A DNA stretch of 64,000 nucleotides. Source: Sulfobacillus harzensis. GTDB taxonomy: Bacteria; Bacillota; Sulfobacillia; Sulfobacillales; Sulfobacillaceae. Of the stretch, positions 1 through 6,883 are shown one piece after another; position 1 is the stretch's first letter, and each line of letters opens with the position of its first letter. Where the stretch lies: contig NZ_JABBVZ010000012.1 of assembly GCF_012933365.1 (NCBI RefSeq), positions 1 to 64,000 of the forward strand. The letters run 5' to 3'. The translations under genes and the position numbers were made by a program. The notes beneath the pieces were generated by a model. That model saw nothing but the letters and a program-made list of their open reading frames with translations. It was not told the DNA's origin and made no database searches.

Positions 1-22
1 ATCCGGTACCGTTTCGCTGGAA

Positions 23-949
23 GTGGAAGCCCGAGGACGCAAAAAGCATGGACGCTATTTAGGAATGGCTATACTAGCCGCGGGAGCCGTGGGATGGGGG
101 GGCTTATTTGTCCGTCTGCATGAGACGGGCCTCATGGTCCTTGGGGTCGTGTTGTGTTTTGGCAGTGCCCTTTTAAGCTTTCTTCTCACGCTCGGTGGGC
201 GCCGCGGCACGGGGGGCCTCTTATTGGTCGCCTTGGCAGGATGCGCTTGGGTATGGCTGGGGTGGGGGTCGACGGTGTCAGGCGTGGGTCGGGCGACGGT
301 CGCGATAGGGATCATCTTGATGGCTCTCGCGGCAAGTGTCTTGGCTCCCAAGTCCGCCGGCCGGTGGCTGTCTTGGACCCCCTTGCTTGTCGGAGCAGGT
401 ATGGCCGCAGCCTTGATCTCTTCGGTTCCCCACCTCTTGGCCATCCTGGGCTGTGTTTTGGGCGTGGCGGCCTGGCTGTTTATCCTGTCGTACGCCAAAA
501 TGTCCGCTCTGCGTTCTGAGCCTTCAGGACGTCAAGCGGCCCTCGACTGGGGAGGTGCTCAACTTCGTCAGGGGCCCATGGGAGTGATGTGCGGTGAAAT
601 TGCAGGATTTGCCGGACTCACGGCCATATATGGCGAAGATGGCGCGGGACGGCTTTTATTTAGCGCAATTCAGGAGCTCGGACGAAGCGCCCGCCGGCAT
701 GACCGGGTCCTGTGGCTGGGCGGTGGTGAATTTCTCGTGCTTTTGCCGGGGAGCCCCTACGAGAGTGAGCGAGTCATTCAAAAGCGCATTATCGCTGTGC
801 TCGAGGGTTTCGGACCATGGGGCAGCGACGTGGATCTGGGCTGGGCCTGGGGGGCAGCGGGAGCATCGTTTGAAGAGGTGTTAAATGAGGCCGAGCGGGC
901 GATGCACGCGATCCGGTCACGACGACGCGCTGCATCGAATCATCTCTGA
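23..949 (+). CDS. Membrane protein with degenerate GGDEF domain
   Basis: The first half (about residues 12-160) holds five or six hydrophobic segments. The C-terminal half looks like a diguanylate-cyclase-type GGDEF domain: a GEIAGF.. opening and then GGGEFLVLLPG around residue 240, where the family has GG(D/E)EF. The third motif position is Gly instead of the acidic metal ligand, so cyclase activity is doubtful and a sensory or GTP-binding role is possible. The frame is open to the window edge, so the GTG at 23 may not be the true start and the gene may be 5' truncated. It is followed by a minus-strand gene, so it stands alone here. Confidence 0.65.
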   Translation: MEARGRKKHGRYLGMAILAAGAVGWGGLFVRLHETGLMVLGVVLCFGSALLSFLLTLGGRRGTGGLLLVALAGCAWVWLGWGSTVSGVGRATVAIGIILMALAASVLAPKSAGRWLSWTPLLVGAGMAAALISSVPHLLAILGCVLGVAAWLFILSYAKMSALRSEPSGRQAALDWGGAQLRQGPMGVMCGEIAGFAGLTAIYGEDGAGRLLFSAIQELGRSARRHDRVLWLGGGEFLVLLPGSPYESERVIQKRIIAVLEGFGPWGSDVDLGWAWGAAGASFEEVLNEAERAMHAIRSRRRAASNHL

Positions 950-998
950 TGGGGTGCGGCTGCCTGTTGGACCTCCAGGGTCCTGGAGATTAGGCGAC

Positions 999-1052
999 AA
1001 AAAAGGGGCGGGCGTCCGCGTGAACGACAATAACGTTCGCCCTATCGCCCCG
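999..1052 (-). terminator. Rho-independent terminator of the small minus-strand gene
   Basis: On the minus strand GGGGC pairs with GCCCC, GGGCG with CGCCC and AACG with CGTT, giving a bulged hairpin followed by TTTTTT (plus-strand A run at about 999-1004). It lies just downstream of the stop at 1083. Confidence 0.6.
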
Positions 1053-1082
1053 GGGTTCTTGACAACGGCTCCCCAGCGGAAA

Positions 1083-1340
1083 TCAATCGCCTTTAGGCAG
1101 CGACGCAGCCATAGCGTCAGAAATTTGGGGATGGTCGGCCTCGGAGAGCTCGGTGAGATCGTCAGCCGCTATCCACAATTTCAATTGGGGCCCGAAGCGA
1201 ATCATGATGCGCTCGGCCTCCGCAATCCATTGGAGATAGGAGAGTGCCGATATTGCCTCAACGGCGTCGCCGCGGCGAAGCGCGCCCGCCACTCGGCGAA
1301 TGAGTTCACGTTTCAAGCCATCCATCAGCGTCCGATTCAT
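1083..1340 (-). CDS. Small hypothetical protein (85 aa), divergent from mntR
   Basis: No family is recognised. The product is a short, mostly helical, Arg- and Leu-rich protein (starts MNRTLMDGLKRE) without membrane segments or cysteines. An AGGGGGTG Shine-Dalgarno sits just before the ATG, and a hairpin with a U run follows the stop, so it is very likely a real gene. It is divergent from mntR and shares a 127 bp upstream region with it that contains an inverted repeat, so it may be manganese-regulated. That link is inference. Confidence 0.6.
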   Translation of the reverse strand: MNRTLMDGLKRELIRRVAGALRRGDAVEAISALSYLQWIAEAERIMIRFGPQLKLWIAADDLTELSEADHPQISDAMAASLPKGD

Positions 1341-1361
1341 GCCACACCCCCTAATCGGTTC

Positions 1362-1381
1362 TTAACATCGTTGTATGTTAG
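1362..1381. promoter_or_regulatory. Inverted repeat TAACAT-N6-ATGTTA, candidate MntR operator
   Basis: A perfect 6-bp inverted repeat with a 6-bp spacer (arms at 1363-1368 and 1375-1380) lies between the divergent start codons at 1340 and 1468. The position fits an operator for autoregulation of mntR and control of the small gene. The sequence does not match the Bacillus MntR box I know, so the assignment rests on location. Confidence 0.45.
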
Positions 1382-1467
1382 ATGTTCGAAAAGGGGACCC
1401 CGGGCGCGGAATGAATCCCGAACCACGGCGTATGATTAACAAACCGGAAAATTCGGGGGAGATGGTC

Positions 1468-1887
1468 ATGTCTACGCCGAGCCAAGAGGATTACCTGGAG
1501 GCTATTTGGGTACTGACCGATCAGAAAGGGTATGCGCGCGTAACTGACTTGGCGGAACGGCTGGCCATCAGTCCGGCTTCCGCCAGTAAAATGGTGCGGC
1601 GGCTGCATGAGGCTGGCTTGCTCACCTACGAACGTTATCGCGGATTTGCCTTCACCCCCGAGGGCAAGCGCCAAGGGCGTCTGCTTTACGCCCGCCACCA
1701 GATATTGGAACGTTTTCTTACGCATCTAGCCATAGGCACTGCCGAGGATGTGCATCGGGTGGTTGAAGGCATCGAGCATCATTTTGACGTTTTGCGGCTC
1801 AACCAAATCGAGCACTTGGTACATTACATTGATGCGCATCCCGAATGGTGGAACCAATTTCTAAAAGACGGCGGACCAGAGGAATAG
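1468..1887 (+). CDS. mntR: Manganese-responsive transcriptional regulator MntR
   Basis: DtxR/MntR-family repressor, 139 aa, close to the usual Bacillus length. The N-terminus MSTPSQEDYLEAIW has Asp8 and Glu11 as in Bacillus MntR. A winged helix follows (ISPASASKMVRRLHEAGLL) with the KYRG-like wing ERYRGFAFT, and a metal-binding dimerisation part has VEGIEHHF (the Glu99/Glu102/His103 ligand group). There is no C-terminal SH3/FeoA domain, typical of MntR as opposed to DtxR. The frame is open further upstream, but GGGGGAG six bases before the ATG at 1468 decides the start. It converges with mntH, the likely target. In the family Mn2+ binding activates DNA binding and represses uptake. Confidence 0.92.
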   Translation: MSTPSQEDYLEAIWVLTDQKGYARVTDLAERLAISPASASKMVRRLHEAGLLTYERYRGFAFTPEGKRQGRLLYARHQILERFLTHLAIGTAEDVHRVVEGIEHHFDVLRLNQIEHLVHYIDAHPEWWNQFLKDGGPEE

Positions 1888-1901
1888 CGCCGGGAAGGCA
1901 T

Positions 1902-1932
1902 AAAAAAAGCCTCATCCGTTCGAGGACGAGGC
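1902..1932 (-). terminator. Terminator of mntH
   Basis: On the minus strand GCCTCGTC-CTCGAACG-GATGAGGC is followed by TTTTTTT. It sits 13 bases after the mntH stop, in the convergent gap between mntR and mntH. Confidence 0.85.
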
Positions 1933-1944
1933 GACGGGGTGGGA

Positions 1945-3234
1945 TCAGAGCAACCCGCCCACTGTCTGCACAATCAGGGTTGCGTTCAGCACTAGAATCA
2001 AGGCGGCGCAAGCCAGCGAGGCTGCGGTGACATATCTTCGGTTGACCAGGACTCCCATAATCTTCTTCTGACTGGCAAAGTAAATCAGTGTGACAACCGG
2101 CACGGGAAGGACCAAACTTAGGATCACTTGGCTGATGACCAAGGTGGTTGTAGGATTGAGGCCCAATGCCACGATGATGACCGTGGGAAGCATGGTGACC
2201 ACCCGGCGAATCCAGACCGGGATAGCAAATCCCACAAAGCCCTGCATGATGACTTGCCCGGCCATCGTGCCCACGGCGGAACTAGAGACGCCCGACGCCA
2301 ACAGCGAGATGAGGAAAACAGCCGCCGCCATCGACCCTAAAATAGGTGTCAAGGTCTTATACGCCATGGGAATGGTGGCGATTTGAAAGTGGCCCGTGCT
2401 GTGAAACACCGAGGCGGACATATACAGCATTGCCATATTGATGAGCCCGGCTAATGACATGGCCAAGATGACCTCTTTCTTGCTAAATCCGTAAATCTTA
2501 ATCTTCTCCTCATCATTGCGCGGCACAATCCGGCGTTGCGTCAGTCCAGAATGCAGATACACGACATGCGGCATCACGGTGGCACCAACAATGCCGACCA
2601 CCAGCAGCATGGCGCTCGATCCATGAACCCACGGCACCACGCTGTGGTACAGTACCGAACCCCAAACGGGGTGGGAAAACCACGTCTCGGCCGCATAACA
2701 GGCGCCAATCAGCGCCACCAACAGGCCGATGAAAATCTCCAAGGGGCGGAATCCGTAACGATCCATGGATAGAATCAGATAGGTCATGATCCCAGTGATC
2801 ACGGTGGCGATCAACATGGGAATTCCCACTAAAAGGTTGAGCGCCAAGGTTGCTCCCAAAAACTCGGCAATGTCGGTTGCCATGGCGGCAATCTCGGAAA
2901 AAATCCACAACACAATCGACACCGCGTAGGGAAACCGTTCACGGCACAATTCGGGCAGACTCTTGCCGGTGGCAATGCCCAACTTGGCGGACATGTTCTG
3001 GATGAGCATCGCCATGAGGTTGGCCAGCACAATCACCCACAAGAGCTTATATCCAAACTCGGATCCGCTTTGGATGTTGGTCGCATAGTTCCCCGGATCA
3101 ATATAGGCAACGGCCGCAATGAATGCCGGGCCCAAAAAGGGTAGCAGAGCTCGAAGACCACGGCGGTTGGAAGACAACACGTGCCGTGCTTGCAGGACAG
3201 CCTTGGATTCTTCCGCCTGTTGCAATGCACTCAT
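1945..3234 (-). CDS. mntH: Nramp-family Mn2+/divalent metal transporter MntH
   Basis: Proton-coupled divalent metal importer in the cytoplasmic membrane, 429 aa, about eleven predicted membrane helices. The two metal-site signatures are intact: DPGNYATN in helix 1 and MPHVVYLHSGLTQRR in helix 6, the Asp/Asn and Met ligands that select Mn2+ and Fe2+. An earlier in-frame GTG at 3243 overlaps the ribosome site. AAGGAG ten bases before the ATG at 3234 favours that codon. It converges with mntR. A palindrome at 3348-3357 upstream could be its operator. Confidence 0.93.
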   Translation of the reverse strand: MSALQQAEESKAVLQARHVLSSNRRGLRALLPFLGPAFIAAVAYIDPGNYATNIQSGSEFGYKLLWVIVLANLMAMLIQNMSAKLGIATGKSLPELCRERFPYAVSIVLWIFSEIAAMATDIAEFLGATLALNLLVGIPMLIATVITGIMTYLILSMDRYGFRPLEIFIGLLVALIGACYAAETWFSHPVWGSVLYHSVVPWVHGSSAMLLVVGIVGATVMPHVVYLHSGLTQRRIVPRNDEEKIKIYGFSKKEVILAMSLAGLINMAMLYMSASVFHSTGHFQIATIPMAYKTLTPILGSMAAAVFLISLLASGVSSSAVGTMAGQVIMQGFVGFAIPVWIRRVVTMLPTVIIVALGLNPTTTLVISQVILSLVLPVPVVTLIYFASQKKIMGVLVNRRYVTAASLACAALILVLNATLIVQTVGGLL

Positions 3235-3345
3235 GGGGGACACTCTCCTTGCGTCTGGATGAATTTCTTGCGTTAATCACACACACTGGTCTCAAGCTCA
3301 CTTTTTCCATGCCATCCTACGAAGGCGGGAAAAGGGGGGTGAGTG

Positions 3346-3360
3346 TATCCCTAGGGAAAT
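3346..3360. promoter_or_regulatory. Palindrome TCCCTAGGGA upstream of mntH
   Basis: A perfect 10-bp palindrome (3348-3357) with A/T-rich flanks lies about 115 bp before the mntH start. Its layout, CC-T-A-GG with A/T arms, recalls the Bacillus MntR box (TTTGCCTTAAGGCAAA-like), though not closely. Candidate operator only. Confidence 0.3.
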
Positions 3361-3442
3361 ATGACTGGTAATATTTGGGGATGTCCGGCCGGAACAACGT
3401 CTCTTGGACGGGCTAGGTGGCGAGCTTTTCGTCAAACGGGCG

Positions 3443-3464
3443 AAAAAGAGCCCGGATATCCGGC
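3443..3464 (-). terminator. Probable terminator of the cox-peptidase operon
   Basis: On the minus strand GCCGG-ATAT-CCGGGC is followed by TCTTTTTCG about 40 bases after the stop at 3505. The short stem and tetraloop make this moderate evidence. Confidence 0.45.
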
Positions 3465-3504
3465 AGGGGTGGAGCCGGATTCCGGGCGGGCGGTGATGGA
3501 CTCT

Positions 3505-5523
3505 CTATTCGGCGTTGGATCCTTCAAGATGGTAGGCTAGAAAGGTCCAGATATCCGCTTCCTCCTCGAGCCAGGTCTCCACGGATTTTCCTACCCCGTG
3601 GCCGGTTTTTTCGGCCACGCGCAACAACACCGGAAGTCCGGAGTTGGAGGCCTGCTGCAGAAGGGCCGCCATTTTTCTGGCATGCATGGGGTCCACACGA
3701 CTGTCCTCCTCCGAGGTAAAGAGAAGGGTTGCGGGGTAGGGCGTGCCGGGAACCACCCGGTGATATGGCGAATAGGCATAGAGCCAGGAGAACTCTTCAG
3801 GGATGTCAGGGGACCCATATTCGGCTGTCCATAAATCGGCAATGAGAAATCGGTGGAAGCGGACCATATCCAGCAGCGGCACCCCGATAATGGCGGCCTT
3901 CGCCAAGCGCGGGTTTTGGGTAATGAAGGCCCCGGCCAGGAGACCCCCATTGCTTCTGCCGGAAACGCCAAGATGCTCTGAATCGGTGTAGCCGGTTTGG
4001 ATTAAATGGTGGGCGGCAGCCTCGAAGTCGTCGAATACGTTTTGCTTGTGCTGACGCATGCCCTCTTCGTGCCAGCGCTTTCCGAATTCGCTTCCACCTC
4101 GCAAAATGGCTAACGCGTACACATTGCCGCGTTCAACCCAGGCTTGCACTGATGGCGAATATGCGGGCAGATTGGCGACATCAAACCCGCCGTAGCCTGA
4201 AAGGACGGTGGGGGTGGCGCCATGTTGGACAAATCCCCGGGGTCGCGCGACATAGACGGGAATGCGCGTGCCATCCCTCGATGTGGTCCATTCCTGCACG
4301 ACCTCGATGCCGTCGACCGATGGGGCCGCTTCCGCCCAGAGGGTCTCGGTCAAATCGCGGTCAAAGATGACGTGGATGCGTGGTGGCATGTTGAAGCCGG
4401 AGACGCCATAATATGCGGCCTGGTGCGCGGTCCTGAGCCCGCCGAGACTGGTGCCTTGGGGTAAAGATTTTTCGGTTTGAAGGGTCCCGTCGAGATTGGT
4501 CACCATCAACTGGGAGGCCGCTTGGCGTAACCGGTGTATGTAGATATGCTCTGGGGTAGCCACAGCGTCAACGAACGGGGCACCGTCCTCGCCCCGAACG
4601 AGTGTGCGGTGGGAGAAGGTGTTCAAATCGATTTCAACGATCCGGCCGTTGTCGTCCTCGAAGTTGGTTAACGCCAAGAGCCGATCATTGGCCCACATCG
4701 GCCAGAGGGTCACGTCACCCGCGTCAAAAATCAACTGGGGCTCCGCTCCGCTCGTCCGATCCATCAAATACAGCGTGGTGCGGCTCCAGCCATAATGGAG
4801 GCTGACGGCCAGATATCGCCCCGAGGCGGACAGGTGAAGACCGGGCATGGCCCGTTTGTCGTCGGGAGACTGGAATATCACGGCGTCGTTTTGATAATCG
4901 GTCCCTAAACGATGAAAAAAGACGCGGGAGTGATAATGCTCGTCGCCCGGGGGCACGGTTCCGGGGTCGGGATAGCGTGTATAGTAAAAGCCATCCGAGC
5001 CGGCTGGGAAGGCAATGCTCGAGTGTCGGGCCCGGGGAATGCGATCGGCCAAAAGCCGCTCCTGAACGACGTCGTAAATATGCAAGGTTGACCATTCGTT
5101 GCCGTGCCGGGAGAGACCATAGAGCACATAGCGACCGTCGTGGGAGGTATCGGCCCAGTCGACATGCATCGGCTCGCCCTTCCCCTCACGATTGGGGTCT
5201 GCCGCCGTCAACTGTCGGCCCCGATATTCGGCGTATAGTACGGCCTGTTCCTGGCCCGGATCCCGACGTTGAAAGATGATGGTTTCCCCGTGTCCGTGGG
5301 GAATCCCGAGATCCGGCATCGCTCGTAATGCGGCCAGGCGCGCGCGAATGGAAGCCCTCCCGGGATATTGGGCCATCACCGATTGTGTGAAGGCTTTCTG
5401 CTCAGCGACCCACGCACGGGTCGCCGCGTTGTGTCCGTCTTCCAGCCACCGATAGGGATCGATAACGGCCTGACCATGAATTTCCTCAACCACCGGCTTC
5501 GCTTCACTCTTAGGATATGTCAT
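3505..5523 (-). CDS. Prolyl oligopeptidase family serine peptidase (S9A)
   Basis: About 672 aa, the length expected for prolyl oligopeptidase. The N-terminal family signature DPYRWLED is followed by the beta-propeller that gates small peptide substrates, then the alpha/beta-hydrolase domain. The catalytic Ser is in GVSGRSNGGLLAG, the Asp in EEDSRVDPMHARK and the His in KTGHGVGKS. No signal peptide, so cytosolic. An ORF start further upstream at 5577 would lie deep inside coxS. The ATG at 5523 overlaps the coxS stop by 14 bases and begins MTYPKSEA, the usual family start. It is the last gene of the coxLMS operon, an unusual companion. Confidence 0.93.
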   Translation of the reverse strand: MTYPKSEAKPVVEEIHGQAVIDPYRWLEDGHNAATRAWVAEQKAFTQSVMAQYPGRASIRARLAALRAMPDLGIPHGHGETIIFQRRDPGQEQAVLYAEYRGRQLTAADPNREGKGEPMHVDWADTSHDGRYVLYGLSRHGNEWSTLHIYDVVQERLLADRIPRARHSSIAFPAGSDGFYYTRYPDPGTVPPGDEHYHSRVFFHRLGTDYQNDAVIFQSPDDKRAMPGLHLSASGRYLAVSLHYGWSRTTLYLMDRTSGAEPQLIFDAGDVTLWPMWANDRLLALTNFEDDNGRIVEIDLNTFSHRTLVRGEDGAPFVDAVATPEHIYIHRLRQAASQLMVTNLDGTLQTEKSLPQGTSLGGLRTAHQAAYYGVSGFNMPPRIHVIFDRDLTETLWAEAAPSVDGIEVVQEWTTSRDGTRIPVYVARPRGFVQHGATPTVLSGYGGFDVANLPAYSPSVQAWVERGNVYALAILRGGSEFGKRWHEEGMRQHKQNVFDDFEAAAHHLIQTGYTDSEHLGVSGRSNGGLLAGAFITQNPRLAKAAIIGVPLLDMVRFHRFLIADLWTAEYGSPDIPEEFSWLYAYSPYHRVVPGTPYPATLLFTSEEDSRVDPMHARKMAALLQQASNSGLPVLLRVAEKTGHGVGKSVETWLEEEADIWTFLAYHLEGSNAE

Positions 5524-6004
5524 GGGATTGGCCTTCGCGACGCATGCTGGCGGCGGCTCGTTCCACCGCGTTGACAATGTGCTGGTAGCCGGTGCAGCGG
5601 CACAAGTTGCCAGACAGCGCTTCTCTAATCTCTTGACGCGTTGGGTTGGGATTTTCGTTTAGAAAATGGGCGGCCGTCATGAGGAAACCGGGCGTACAAA
5701 ACCCGCACTGCAGCGCATGTTCTTGCCAGAACGCCTCTTGAACCGGATGCAGCGACCCGTCAGGCTCTGCCAAGCCTTCGACCGTCACAATCTCGGCCTG
5801 ATCCACGCTGACGGCCAAGGTTAGGCAGGAGCGCGCTGGACGGCCATTAAGGAGTACCGTGCAGGCTCCGCATACCCCTTGTTCACAACCCAAATGCGTA
5901 CCGGTTAGTCCCAGCCGCTCACGCAATACGTCGGCCAATAGCCAGCGAGCCTCCACCTCCACGTGGTGGGTTTGGCCGTTGACAGTCAAGGTGATTTCAA
6001 CCAT
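5510..6004 (-). CDS. coxS: CO dehydrogenase-family small subunit, two [2Fe-2S] clusters
   Basis: 164 aa iron-sulfur subunit of the xanthine oxidase/CO dehydrogenase family. The N-terminal plant-ferredoxin-type cluster is bound by GCEQGVCGACTVLLNG..SC. The C-terminal helical domain binds the second cluster through CGFCTPGFLM and GNLCRCTGY. It carries electrons from the molybdenum site in CoxL to FAD in CoxM. The start at 6004 directly follows the coxM stop. Third gene of the minus-strand operon. Confidence 0.93.
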   Translation of the reverse strand: MVEITLTVNGQTHHVEVEARWLLADVLRERLGLTGTHLGCEQGVCGACTVLLNGRPARSCLTLAVSVDQAEIVTVEGLAEPDGSLHPVQEAFWQEHALQCGFCTPGFLMTAAHFLNENPNPTRQEIREALSGNLCRCTGYQHIVNAVERAAASMRREGQSHDIS

Positions 6005-6883
6005 TTAAGAATTCCCCCTTTGAGCAACACTTTTCTGATGCGCGCGGTCGAGGGCCTGAATCATCAGCGTTTGCGCCAACTGCCGCCGGTAATCGGCGGT
6101 GGCGTGCAGGTCATCGGCGGGATCAATTTGGCGCGCTGCTTCCTCAGCCAGGTGCGTCCAAAGGTCGGGGCCGGCGGTCTCGCCGCGGGCGGACTCTTCT
6201 AGGTCAAGGCTCCGCCAGGGGACATCGCCGACACCACCGAGCACCATGCGCACCACGGACACCCGCCCGTGTGCATCGCTGTCTACCGCTGCCGCCGCAA
6301 TGGCCAGGGCAAAGTCGCCGGAACGGATGGCATACTCTTCGATGGCTGCTGGCAGCCGGGAGGCCCGGGGAAATTTCACTGCCGTCACCATTTCGTTGGG
6401 CGCCAGGGCGGTGATGAAGTAGCTCAAAAAGAATTGGGAGGCCGGCACGACCCGGGTTTCGCCCCGGGAGGCGACGGTGAGCTCCCAGTCGAATAGTGCT
6501 GCCAGTACAGGAAGCTCGGCGGCGGGGTCGGCGTGCGACAAGCTGCCCCCGATTGTGCCGCGCGTACGGATGGCGGGGTGCGCGATGAGGCGCTCCGCCT
6601 CGGGGACAACAGGACAGAATTGGGCGATGCGGGCATCCTGTTCCAATTGGAAATGGCGCACTAACGCCCCCACCATCAACCCGTCAGGGGCCTCCTGGAT
6701 TTGGGACAACTCGGCGAGGCCATTGATGTCGATTAAAGTACTGGGTTGGGCAAGCCGCATGTTCATCATGGGGATGAGGCTTTGCCCGCCCGCCAACACC
6801 TTAGCATCCTCATGCGCTTCGAGTGCGGCTAGCGCCTCCTCAAGGGTTTGGGGGCGGACGTATTCAAAGGCTGGCGGTTTCAC
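6005..6883 (-). CDS. coxM: CO dehydrogenase-family FAD-binding medium subunit
   Basis: 292 aa. The FAD-binding motifs of the family are visible: AGGQSLIPMMNMRL near residue 32 and TIGGSLSHADPAAE near residue 110. Its ATG overlaps the coxL stop (6880-6883), so translation is probably coupled. It passes electrons from the CoxS clusters to a quinone or other acceptor at the membrane face. Confidence 0.92.
   Translation of the reverse strand: MKPPAFEYVRPQTLEEALAALEAHEDAKVLAGGQSLIPMMNMRLAQPSTLIDINGLAELSQIQEAPDGLMVGALVRHFQLEQDARIAQFCPVVPEAERLIAHPAIRTRGTIGGSLSHADPAAELPVLAALFDWELTVASRGETRVVPASQFFLSYFITALAPNEMVTAVKFPRASRLPAAIEEYAIRSGDFALAIAAAAVDSDAHGRVSVVRMVLGGVGDVPWRSLDLEESARGETAGPDLWTHLAEEAARQIDPADDLHATADYRRQLAQTLMIQALDRAHQKSVAQRGNS

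Noticed and set aside
3235-3440. Possible manganese (yybP-ykoY) riboswitch before mntH
   Set aside because: No conserved loop sequences were found; only a palindrome.
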